Assembly (NCBI GenBank): GCA_002405875.1
Contig: DHMR01000012.1
Span: forward strand, 1 to 8,733
Reading direction: 5' to 3'
Source of the DNA: a bacterium UBA4637
GTDB lineage: Bacteria > Bacteroidota > Bacteroidia > Bacteroidales > Bacteroidaceae
DNA: 8,733 nt
Position 1 is the stretch's first letter. The number at the start of each line of letters is the position of its first letter. Below, one piece after another: positions 1 to 8,413 of the stretch. Below the pieces are notes generated by a model. It ran no database searches. It was not told the origin of the DNA and saw only the letters and a list, made by a program, of their open reading frames with translations. Made by a program: the position numbers and the translations under genes.

Positions 1-7
1 TAGACAT
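1..7 (-). CDS. Start codon of a gene running off the left edge, possibly ribosomal protein L28
   Basis: Only ATG TCT A is visible on the minus strand, reading off the window. It lies about 50 nt downstream of a good Bacteroidetes promoter (60-91), which is a sensible 5' UTR length. In many Bacteroidales I recall cinA being followed by rpmB (L28), rpmG and ftsY, and bacteroidal L28 starting Met-Ser-Lys, which fits Met-Ser here. Two codons cannot identify a gene, so the L28 identity is inference from remembered gene order. Confidence 0.35.
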
Positions 8-59
8 TTCTATCTTTAATTTTCTAATTCGTTAATTGATACCTATTCCAAACAGAGTG

Positions 60-91
60 CAAAATTACAAATATTTCTTGTATATACAAAA
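60..91 (-). promoter_or_regulatory. Bacteroidetes-type promoter reading off the left edge
   Basis: On the minus strand the -33 element TTTTG (87-91) is followed by exactly 19 bases and then the -7 element TAATTTTG (60-67), matching the Bacteroidetes pattern TTTG-N19-21-TAnnTTTG. The start of transcription would fall near 57, about 50 nt before the ATG at 7-5. It sits downstream of the cinA terminator, so the next gene leftwards appears to be a separate unit. Confidence 0.7.
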
Positions 92-131
92 TATTCTACC
101 CGAGAAAGCCATCTTTTAAGTATTTTTTGCT

Positions 132-159
132 ATTCGGCGGCATTTTTTCACCTCCGAAT
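132..159. other. Intergenic hairpin
   Basis: ATTCGG (132-137) pairs with CCGAAT (154-159). After a one-base mismatch GG (139-140) pairs with CC (151-152), leaving a 10-base loop containing six Ts. Neither side carries a good T-tract after the stem, so it is a weak terminator candidate. The remaining 92-180 sequence is AT-rich and shows no convincing gene. Confidence 0.4.
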
Positions 160-182
160 CACTTTTCTGGCTTCCTTATCGC

Positions 183-212
183 AAAAAAAGCGGACTTTCA
201 CAAGCCCGCTTT
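183..212 (-). terminator. Intrinsic terminator after cinA
   Basis: AAAGCGG (187-193) pairs with CCGCTTT (206-212). A single A/C mismatch follows, then CTT/AAG (195-197 with 202-204) closes a four-base TCAC loop. On the minus strand the stem runs straight into seven Ts (189-183), the classic Rho-independent form. It lies about 45 nt beyond the cinA stop and ends the map-tsaD-cinA unit. Confidence 0.85.
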
Positions 213-220
213 GTCAGTTG

Positions 221-238
221 TCAACATCGCTATGTTGA
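221..238. other. Small perfect hairpin between the cinA stop and its terminator
   Basis: TCAACAT (221-227) and ATGTTGA (232-238) form a perfect 7-bp stem with the four-base loop CGCT. There is no T-tract, so it is not a terminator by itself. In the transcript it would sit just 5' of the terminator stem and could protect the 3' end of the message; that role is inference. Confidence 0.5.
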
Positions 239-255
239 GATTCTAGCTTAAAAAA

Positions 256-765
256 CTATTCATTTTTCAAATCTTCTTTATGGTCATTCAGAAAAGCGAC
301 CATAGACTTCAATGCCGTGTTCGTGGCAATCGCCAGATTAATGTCACGACCGAAGTCCTCGGTCAGCTTGAGGGTGCGGACATCATCCTTGCTACCGTAA
401 CCGATCCAGATGGTTCCCACTGGAATCTCAGGGGTTCCTCCTGTTGGTCCGGCCACGCCCGTAGCAGAGATGGCATAGTCCACGTTCAATGCCTTGATGG
501 CACCCAGTACCATTTCCTTGGCCACCTCTTCGCAAACAGCGGTTTGCTCCTCAAGCACTTGGTGGCTCACCCCCAGGATGTTCTCCTTGACCTCGTTGGT
601 ATAGGAGACGACGCCTCCCTTGAAATAATTGGAGGCACCTGGGATGGAGATGATAGACTCTGCGATACGACCGCCGGTACAGCTTTCCGCCGTGGCCAAA
701 GTCTTATCGCTATTGTAGAGCAGCTCGGAGATGCTCTTACTCAATATCTTTGATTCAAATTCCAT
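256..765 (-). CDS. pncC: CinA C-terminal family nicotinamide-nucleotide amidohydrolase (PncC type)
   Basis: The product (169 aa) matches the CinA C-terminal domain, which deamidates NMN to nicotinate mononucleotide and ammonia in the cytoplasm and so recycles the nicotinamide nucleotide left by DNA ligase and other NAD-consuming reactions. Visible motifs are TAESCTGGRIAESI (residues 24-37, probable catalytic Ser28), Y55 and K60 in the YTNEVK segment, and the ATGVAGPTGGTPEIPVGT loop from about residue 101. It is the domain alone: the N-terminal COG1058 half of full-length CinA is absent, as in E. coli PncC. The start lies only 10 bp after the tsaD stop, so the two are probably co-transcribed and end together at the terminator at 183-212. 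Databases may call it a competence/damage-inducible protein, which is a historical name. Confidence 0.92.
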   Translation of the reverse strand: MEFESKILSKSISELLYNSDKTLATAESCTGGRIAESIISIPGASNYFKGGVVSYTNEVKENILGVSHQVLEEQTAVCEEVAKEMVLGAIKALNVDYAISATGVAGPTGGTPEIPVGTIWIGYGSKDDVRTLKLTEDFGRDINLAIATNTALKSMVAFLNDHKEDLKNE

Positions 766-775
766 GATATGTTCT

Positions 776-1816
776 TTACTTAAATGTTACTTTCGAGTAG
801 GCTGGCAAGTCGATGGTGGCGAAGTCGTTGTCGCGATACTTAAATGTACCGACGCATCCAATCATAGCCGCATTATCAGTCGTATAGCTGAACTTTGGTA
901 TGTATATGGTCCAGCCATATCGCTTGGCATGATCATGGAAAGCATTGCGCAATCCATTGTTGGCCGACACGCCGCCTGCCACGGCCACATGCTTGATGCC
1001 CGTCTGCTTGACGGCCATGCGCAGTTTCTTCATCAAGATGTCTACGATGGTAAACTCGATGCTGGCAGCCAAGTCAAACTTGTTTTTCTCCACGAAGTCT
1101 GGGTCGGCAGCCACCCACTTGCGCAAGCTATAGAGGAAGCTGGTCTTGAATCCGGAGAAACTATAGTTGAGCCCTGGAATATGAGGCTCGGCAAAAGTGA
1201 ACGCCTTTGGATTGCCTTGTCGGGCATATTTGTCGACGACTGGACCGCCCGGATAGCCCCACTCCAGCACCTTGGCGCACTTGTCGATGGCCTCGCCGGC
1301 AGCATCGTCGATGGTCTGCCCCAGCACCTGCATGTCATTGTAGGCATTGACCTTGACAATCTGAGAGTTGCCACCCGACACCAAGAGGCAAATGAACGGG
1401 AACGGAGGCGCACTCTGGTCGTCGTCGCTCTCCTTGATGAAATGCGCCATCACATGTCCCTGCAAATGGTTGACATCTATCAAGGGGATGTTCAAGGCCC
1501 TGGCGAATCCCTTGGCAAAGCTGACGCCCACCAAGAGGGAGCCCATCAATCCTGGTCCACGAGTGAAGGCAACCGCACTCAAGTCTTCCTTGGTGATGCC
1601 AGCTCGCTTGATCGCTTGGTCGACGACAGGCACCACGTTCTGCTGATGAGCACGGGACGCCAACTCAGGCACCACGCCACCATAGGCACGATGCACTTCC
1701 TGCGACGCAGTGACGTTGCTCAGCAAGACACCATTTCTGAGAACAGCCGCAGAAGTGTCATCGCAGCTACTCTCAATGCCTAAGATATAAATATCTTTTT
1801 TATCTTTCTCTTCCAT
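776..1816 (-). CDS. tsaD: tRNA N6-adenosine threonylcarbamoyltransferase TsaD
   Basis: The product (346 aa, normal length) is the Kae1/TsaD family enzyme. It transfers the threonylcarbamoyl group from threonylcarbamoyl-AMP to A37 of ANN-decoding tRNAs, making t6A, together with TsaB and TsaE (neither is in this window). The nucleotide-binding GIESSCDDTSAAV loop is at 13-25. The metal site is HLQGH (His117 and His121) with Asp314 in TTDNAAMIG. The family motifs LVSGGNSQ (about 145-152), DDAAGEAIDK, FSGFKTS and GGVSANNGLR are all present, so the enzyme looks intact and active. It starts 53 bp after map with no promoter motif in the gap, and it precedes cinA by 10 bp, so it is the middle gene of the map-tsaD-cinA unit. 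Confidence 0.96.
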   Translation of the reverse strand: MEEKDKKDIYILGIESSCDDTSAAVLRNGVLLSNVTASQEVHRAYGGVVPELASRAHQQNVVPVVDQAIKRAGITKEDLSAVAFTRGPGLMGSLLVGVSFAKGFARALNIPLIDVNHLQGHVMAHFIKESDDDQSAPPFPFICLLVSGGNSQIVKVNAYNDMQVLGQTIDDAAGEAIDKCAKVLEWGYPGGPVVDKYARQGNPKAFTFAEPHIPGLNYSFSGFKTSFLYSLRKWVAADPDFVEKNKFDLAASIEFTIVDILMKKLRMAVKQTGIKHVAVAGGVSANNGLRNAFHDHAKRYGWTIYIPKFSYTTDNAAMIGCVGTFKYRDNDFATIDLPAYSKVTFK

Positions 1817-1869
1817 GACTTTTTACACCTTATTAATATTGCGTGAAGTACTTGGAGGGTATACGTGCC

Positions 1870-2733
1870 TTAGTGTGTCAGCACCTCTACTCCATGCTCC
1901 GTCATCACAAATGTATGCTCCCACTGGGCAGATGGCTTCTCGTCGCCCGTGATGACTTCCCATCCATACGGGTCGTCTGCGTCGATGAACACCTTCCAGG
2001 TACCCATGTTGATCATAGGCTCGATGGTGAACACCATGCCTGGCACGAGCAACATGCCTGTGCCCTTATGTCCATAGTGGAGCACCTCCGGTTCCTCGTG
2101 GAACTGGAGACCCACGCCATGACCGCAAAGATCGCGCACCACACCATATCCATATTTCTTGCAATGCTTCTCGATGGCATGGCCGATGTCGCCCACAAAG
2201 CTGTAAGGCTTGGCTGCCTCGGCGCCGAGTTCCAAGCATTCCTTGGCCACACGTACCAACTGCTCCTTCTCCGGAGTCGTCTTGCCGCCGACGATGAACA
2301 TACGGCTGGCGTCGGCATAGTAACCGTCTACGATGGTGGTCATATCGACATTGACGATATCGCCCTCCTGAAGGACATCCTCCTCCTTAGGAATGCCATG
2401 GCAAACCACCTCGTTGATGCTCGTGCAGACACTCTTAGGATAACCCTCGTAATTGAGGCATGCCGGAATCGCATCATGGTCCTTGCAATATTGCATACAT
2501 ATATCATCGATTTCCTGTGTATTCATTCCCGGGTGGATGGCTTCCGCCACCGCATCCAAGCAACCGGTGTTGACCACACCGCTCTTGCGAATACCTTCTA
2601 TCTGCTCTGGAGTCTTAATTAAATCACGGGTAGGCACAAGTTTGCCCTTATTTTCCCAGTACATCACCTGCTTGTCAAGTTCAGTGAGAGGTTGACCAGG
2701 CAAGCAATGCCATCTTTTCTTCTTTAGTCCCAT
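1870..2733 (-). CDS. map: Type I methionine aminopeptidase
   Basis: This cytoplasmic metalloprotease removes the initiator Met from new proteins with a small second residue. With the start chosen here (ATG at 2733) it has 287 aa. All five metal ligands of the family are visible: Asp130 and Asp141 (eleven apart, as E. coli D97/D108), His205 in GHGVG, Glu238 in FTIEPM and Glu273 in QWEHTF. Substrate-site histidines are His112 (VCHGIP) and His212 (LQFHEE). About 35 extra N-terminal residues precede the IKTPEQIEGIRKSG start of the catalytic domain. They are basic and carry no zinc-finger cysteine pairs. The reading frame stays open to an ATG at 2781, but that codon lies inside the promoter (between its -33 and -7 elements), so 2733 is the better start. 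It is the first gene of the map-tsaD-cinA unit. Confidence 0.95.
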   Translation of the reverse strand: MGLKKKRWHCLPGQPLTELDKQVMYWENKGKLVPTRDLIKTPEQIEGIRKSGVVNTGCLDAVAEAIHPGMNTQEIDDICMQYCKDHDAIPACLNYEGYPKSVCTSINEVVCHGIPKEEDVLQEGDIVNVDMTTIVDGYYADASRMFIVGGKTTPEKEQLVRVAKECLELGAEAAKPYSFVGDIGHAIEKHCKKYGYGVVRDLCGHGVGLQFHEEPEVLHYGHKGTGMLLVPGMVFTIEPMINMGTWKVFIDADDPYGWEVITGDEKPSAQWEHTFVMTEHGVEVLTH

Positions 2734-2762
2734 TTTAAATTCTATTTTATGAATTGCGTCTG

Positions 2763-2794
2763 CAAAAGTACAATATTTCATGCAAAAGACAAAA
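2763..2794 (-). promoter_or_regulatory. Promoter of the map-tsaD-cinA unit
   Basis: On the minus strand TTTTG (2790-2794) is followed by 19 bases and TACTTTTG (2763-2770), a full match to the Bacteroidetes -33/-7 pattern. Predicted transcription start is near 2759, leaving a leader of about 25 nt before the ATG at 2733. The position of the -7 element decides the map start codon. Confidence 0.8.
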
Positions 2795-2823
2795 TTATTG
2801 CAAAAATATTTATGTTATTTAAA

Positions 2824-3536
2824 TTATTCGTAGTCGTCAACCACCGAATTAATGATGTCCATCATCGGCTTTCCCACCTGAAAAATCTCGGCCGACCGAT
2901 CCAGCCAGCCATCTCCCTCGAAGAAATCGTCGGGCACCTTGACCCAAGCGCAGTAGTCCTTCATGCGAAGATAATCCAGGAAAGGATAATCCTTCGGGAA
3001 GTCTTTCGGGCAGGTCTTCAGGCGAGTCAAGCCAAAGCCCTCTTGTCGCTGACGTGGTCGTCTTGCCAGTCTCCTTCGTTCGGATAGCCAAAGAGGCTGA
3101 CAAACTTGCCGTTCTCGACCGCAGCCCGCCACTCGTCGATGTTGCCCATGATTTCATTGCGGCATGAGGTCAGTATCTTAGTTGGAAGGCTGTAACTACC
3201 TACAGCCAACAGGCAGTTGCCGGGCTGCACATGAATGTAATATCCTCCACGGAGCGACTTCTTGCCATGCGCACAGATGTAGGCGCCGAAATGCCGCTTG
3301 TAGGGCGACTTATCGTTGGAAAACCGAATATCCCGATAGAAACGATAAGTACAATCCTTCACTTCCAGATGGGCGATCTCGTCGTCAAAGGAAGCATACC
3401 TAGAAATCGCTGCGGCGATTCCCTTCTCAAAGTCTTCCTTGCAAGCCTGATACTCAGCCTTGTGCTCCTGGAACCACTCACGGTTGTTGTGAGCCGCTAC
3501 TTGGCTTAGGAAATGGATGATTTTCTTGATTTCCAT
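2824..3536 (-). pseudogene. DUF2461 family protein gene, interrupted by a one-base frameshift
   Basis: Two adjacent frames together give a full DUF2461 (TIGR02453-type) protein of about 237 aa; the function of this family is not established. Frame one runs from the ATG at 3536 with the family's N-terminal features (NNREWFQEHKAEY near residue 17, RFYRDIRFSNDKSPYKRHFG at about 65-84, GGYYIHVQPG). It stays in register to Lys165 near 3042, then reads a short nonsense tail to a TGA at 3027. The expected C-terminus (EGFGLTRLKTCPKDFP onwards, ending DDYE) continues in the -1 frame from 3042 to the TAA at 2824. Restoring one base at AAGAGGG on the minus strand (3038-3044) would rejoin them. No classic slippery heptamer is visible, so a one-base deletion or a sequencing error is likelier than programmed frameshifting. 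It starts 36 bp after the HAD gene and seems to be the last gene of its unit. Confidence 0.85.
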
Positions 3537-3572
3537 TGATTGACTATTCTTTTAATATCCACGGACAAGCGT

Positions 3573-4193
3573 TTATTTCAAGTACTCGTATATCTCCTCG
3601 GTCCAGTCGAAGCCATTGGCCGGGCAATAGGTGCGGACACCCAGCTCGCTCGCCGCCGCGCAGTTGCGTGGTCCGTCATCCACAAAGAGGGCGTTCTCGG
3701 GCAAAAGCTTCTCCTGGGAAAGCACATAGCGGAAGAAATTCTCGTCCGGCTTCATGAACTTCACCTCGAAGCTACGGTAAAGAGCGTCAAAATAACTCTG
3801 AATCGCATGTCCGTCGCCCGAGAAGTCCTTGCTGTCCGTCCAGGCGGAAACGTAAGGATTGGTGTTGGAGAGAAGTACCACCCGGTACCCCTTCTCGCGC
3901 AGCTTTTGGATGGCTTCCAGTTTCTTGGCCGGCACTTCCTTCATGTAGCCAAGCCAGCAGTGCTGGATTTCCTCATAAGAAAGTTTCTTTCCGACCATTG
4001 CTTCCAAAGCCCGCTGATACTCATCCTCATCGACCTTGCCTTCCTCCAAGGCACCGAAGACACCTCCCTGTGTGTAAGGGTTCAGGATGTCCTCGGCATC
4101 CGTTAATCCTAAATTCTTGAAACGTTTGACCGCCTCATCTTGATCGATTGTGATGACAACGCCACCCATATCGAAAATTACAGTCTTTATCAT
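3573..4193 (-). CDS. HAD-superfamily (subfamily IA, YihX-like) phosphatase
   Basis: The product (206 aa) is a haloacid-dehalogenase-like hydrolase with all four motifs. Motif I is VIFDMGGV with nucleophile Asp8, motif II is LLSNTN with Ser109, motif III has Lys148 in KFMKPD, and motif IV is LFVDDGPRNC with Asp172/Asp173. Residues 15-90 form the helical C1-type cap. Motif I has Gly at the position two after the nucleophile, where most HAD phosphatases have the acid/base Asp. I recall E. coli YihX, a sugar-phosphate phosphatase, having a similar D-x-G, so this looks like a subfamily trait and not damage. The substrate cannot be read from the sequence; a small sugar phosphate is a guess by analogy. 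The gene starts 60 bp after metH, and its start is preceded by TTAAGGT, a weak ribosome-binding site. Confidence 0.88.
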   Translation of the reverse strand: MIKTVIFDMGGVVITIDQDEAVKRFKNLGLTDAEDILNPYTQGGVFGALEEGKVDEDEYQRALEAMVGKKLSYEEIQHCWLGYMKEVPAKKLEAIQKLREKGYRVVLLSNTNPYVSAWTDSKDFSGDGHAIQSYFDALYRSFEVKFMKPDENFFRYVLSQEKLLPENALFVDDGPRNCAAASELGVRTYCPANGFDWTEEIYEYLK

Positions 4194-4253
4194 ACCTTAA
4201 TTTATATATACCTATTTCGTTCACTTGTCAATATGTCGCTTGATACACCTCCA

Positions 4254-7043
<2,790 letters not shown>

Positions 7044-7059
7044 ACGTGATCATTATCAA

Positions 7060-7087
7060 GGATGCCCAGACACTAAGCGAGGCATCC
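7060..7087. other. Hairpin in the metH leader
   Basis: GGATGCC (7060-7066) and GGCATCC (7081-7087) form a perfect 7-bp stem with a 14-base loop. It lies 17 bp upstream of the metH start on the minus strand and has no T-tract, so it is not a terminator. It could affect mRNA processing or metH translation; nothing in it matches a riboswitch that I recognise. Confidence 0.5.
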
Positions 7088-7111
7088 TACATTATTTAAA
7101 TTTAATATGTT

Positions 7112-7158
7112 TAGAAATGCTTGATGGCATCAATCAGGGCTAGAAATGCTTGATGGCA
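7112..7158 (-). repeat. 18-bp direct repeat duplicating the 3' end of smpB
   Basis: TAGAAATGCTTGATGGCA occurs at 7112-7129 and again at 7141-7158, on the plus strand, separated by 11 bases. The second copy encodes the last residues of SmpB (AIKHF) with its stop. The first copy lies just beyond that stop and, in another frame, also reads DAIKHF then TAA. The spacing of 29 bases is not a multiple of three. Within the outer copy TTGATGGCATCAA (7121-7133) is a 13-bp palindrome. Confidence 0.9.
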
Positions 7159-7619
7159 CGATCCATCTCCCGGCGGTCTTCCTTCTCCTTGAGAGTCTGA
7201 CGCTTGTCGTATTCCTTCTTACCCTTGCACAGCGCCACGTCTACCTTGGCGCGCCCGTGGTCATCGATGAACACGAGGGTCGGCACGATGGTGAAGCCAG
7301 GTTGCTTGCTATCCTCCTCCAGTCGTCTCAACTCACGCTTGGTAAGCAGCAACTTACGGTCGCGTCTTGCCTCATGGTTGCTGAAAGAGCCATAGAAATA
7401 AGGGGAAATGTTCATGCCTTTCACCCAGAGCTCGCCCTGGTAGAAATCGCAATAGCTGTCCACGAGGGAAGCCTTGCCGTTACGGATAGACTTAATCTCC
7501 GTACCCGTAAGCACGATGCCTGCGGTGTAAGTGTCAACGAAGAAGTATTCGAAGGAAGCCTTCTTGTTGCGTATTTGTATAGGACTCTTCTTGCGAAGTT
7601 CCTGTTCTTGCTTGTTCAT
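7140..7619 (-). CDS. smpB: SsrA-binding protein SmpB
   Basis: SmpB (159 aa, normal length) binds tmRNA and carries it into stalled ribosomes, where its C-terminal tail sits in the empty mRNA channel during trans-translation. Family motifs are visible in order: [19 protein letters not shown] (34-52), [16 protein letters not shown] (56-71), [12 protein letters not shown] (81-92), then [19 protein letters not shown] (132-150), the basic tail. The start is 10 bp after the DUF4375 stop, which makes co-transcription likely, and metH follows after 96 bp. The tmRNA gene (ssrA) is not in this window. The last codons are duplicated just past the stop. Confidence 0.97.
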   Translation of the reverse strand: MNKQEQELRKKSPIQIRNKKASFEYFFVDTYTAGIVLTGTEIKSIRNGKASLVDSYCDFYQGELWVKGMNISPYFYGSFSNHEARRDRKLLLTKRELRRLEEDSKQPGFTIVPTLVFIDDHGRAKVDVALCKGKKEYDKRQTLKEKEDRREMDRAIKHF

Positions 7620-7629
7620 ATACCTTAAT

Positions 7630-8133
7630 TTATATTATATTTGCGAAATTGCCGATGTGCTCATCGATGTAGTAAGCCACCTTGGCCGTCCACTCTTCCT
7701 CATTCTCGACGAAGGCATCATCGAAGTCGTCGAACTCAGGGAAACGCTCATAGAGGGCCATGAAATCCTCGTCGGTCATATCGCCCTCGATCTCCGCGTG
7801 ATGATTTTTGTAAAGCACGTGGCTCTTGTTGATGAGCTTGTAGAGGTCCTGCAAGCCCCAGTTGCGGAAAGCCTTGTCGGTAGGATTCATCCAGATGAAG
7901 GCGCCATATCCATTGTGGATGAGCTGGATCATGCCACCATCCATCATTTCTTCGTGGAGGATATTCCAGGCGAGCAAGGTAATCTGGTCGCTGTTGAGCG
8001 ACGCCATGTTTTCGGCGGTCAGCCCACCCCCGATAGCCTCATGGATAGCGTCCACGAAAACTTTCACAAACTCGTCCATGCCTGCCTCCGCAGCCTGCTG
8101 GAGCATAGCATCTTTTATATTTACTTCGGTCAT
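7630..8133 (-). CDS. DUF4375 (DMP19-like) domain protein of unknown function
   Basis: The product (167 aa) is acidic and soluble, with no signal peptide or membrane segment. The central part, [20 protein letters not shown] (residues 57-76), resembles the DUF4375/DMP19 signature of a short acidic helix followed by NGG-F-Q-type residues and a conserved N-G. The C-terminal third is strongly acidic ([17 protein letters not shown], about 132-148). DMP19 of Neisseria was described as a DNA-mimic protein; whether this relative acts that way is not shown. It is the first gene of the unit leading to smpB and metH, directly downstream of a good promoter. The family assignment is by recognition and is moderately sure. 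Confidence 0.75.
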   Translation of the reverse strand: MTEVNIKDAMLQQAAEAGMDEFVKVFVDAIHEAIGGGLTAENMASLNSDQITLLAWNILHEEMMDGGMIQLIHNGYGAFIWMNPTDKAFRNWGLQDLYKLINKSHVLYKNHHAEIEGDMTDEDFMALYERFPEFDDFDDAFVENEEEWTAKVAYYIDEHIGNFANII

Positions 8134-8163
8134 AATCTATCAAAAATTGCAATTTTCAGTTTG

Positions 8164-8194
8164 CAAAGATACATCAAAATGAGGACAAAGCAAA
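8164..8194 (-). promoter_or_regulatory. Promoter of the DUF4375-smpB-metH unit
   Basis: On the minus strand TTTG (8191-8194) is followed by exactly 19 bases and TATCTTTG (8164-8171), a full match to the Bacteroidetes -33/-7 pattern. Transcription would start near 8160, about 27 nt before the ATG at 8133. No comparable motif was found before smpB, metH, the HAD gene or the DUF2461 gene. Confidence 0.8.
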
Positions 8195-8202
8195 GAAAAA
8201 AT

Positions 8203-8248
8203 CTAAATATTAGGTTAAAGAGTTAAAAAGAATACCTAATTTTAGGTA
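8203..8248. promoter_or_regulatory. Two palindromic CTAA/TTAG elements, possible operator
   Basis: TACCTAA-TT-TTAGGTA (8233-8248) is a perfect 7+7 inverted repeat. A shorter one, CTAA-ATA-TTAG (8203-8213), lies with its centre about 32 bp away, roughly three DNA turns. The larger element covers the -33 region of the plus-strand promoter at 8267-8274; the smaller lies just upstream of the minus-strand promoter. Function as an operator is inference. Confidence 0.4.
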
Positions 8249-8266
8249 ATTTCCAGATATTTTTTG

Positions 8267-8274
8267 TACTTTTG
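8267..8274 (+). promoter_or_regulatory. -7 element of the promoter for the NifU-like gene
   Basis: TACTTTTG is a perfect Bacteroidetes -7 box. No TTTG lies at the usual 19-21 base distance upstream; that space holds the TTAGGTA half of a palindrome, so the promoter may need an activator or be subject to repression. Transcription would start near 8278, giving a leader of about 136 nt before the ATG at 8414. Confidence 0.6.
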
Positions 8275-8290
8275 TGCTCGGAAATCAACC

Positions 8291-8362
8291 ATGAGGGTTT
8301 ATTCCATGACTCGAAACAAAAGAGGACCGGATGCCCGAAGGTGGATGTTTCTGCAAGGTTAG
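8291..8362 (+). CDS. Possible 23-codon leader ORF upstream of the NifU-like gene
   Basis: An ATG at 8291 opens a frame of 23 codons ending in TAG at 8362. It encodes a very basic peptide (MRVYSMTRNKRGPDARRW followed by five more residues) with five arginines and two tryptophan/tyrosine-type aromatics near its ends. It lies entirely inside the predicted leader of the downstream gene and ends 51 nt before it. No ribosome-binding site is visible, which is normal for this phylum. It may be a regulatory leader peptide or chance; I do not recognise it. Confidence 0.25.
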   Translation: MRVYSMTRNKRGPDARRWMFLQG

Positions 8363-8413
8363 CAAGTACAAGAACATTATACTTATATATTCATTAATAT
8401 AAATTTAGCGAAT

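Noticed and set aside
731..1783. A 350-codon plus-strand open frame opposite tsaD, and similar long frames at 1843-2622, 6243-7049, 7146-7628 and 7531-8226.
   Set aside because: All mirror well-supported minus-strand genes and show no family motifs; they arise from GC-biased third positions on the true strand.
3027..3060. Programmed ribosomal frameshifting in the DUF2461 gene.
   Set aside because: The junction lacks an X-XXY-YYZ slippery heptamer and no strong downstream stem was evident; other members of the family are, as far as I know, single-frame proteins.
7636..7650. A TATATTTG box on the plus strand that could be an antisense promoter.
   Set aside because: It lies at the 3' end of the DUF4375 coding sequence, drives no plus-strand gene, and a single -7 match in AT-rich DNA is expected by chance.
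8265..8371. Inverted repeat TTGTACTT (8265-8272) and AAGTACAA (8364-8371) around the leader.
   Set aside because: The left copy is part of the -7 promoter element and is not transcribed, so it cannot form an RNA stem; an 8-bp match over 100 bases is weak.
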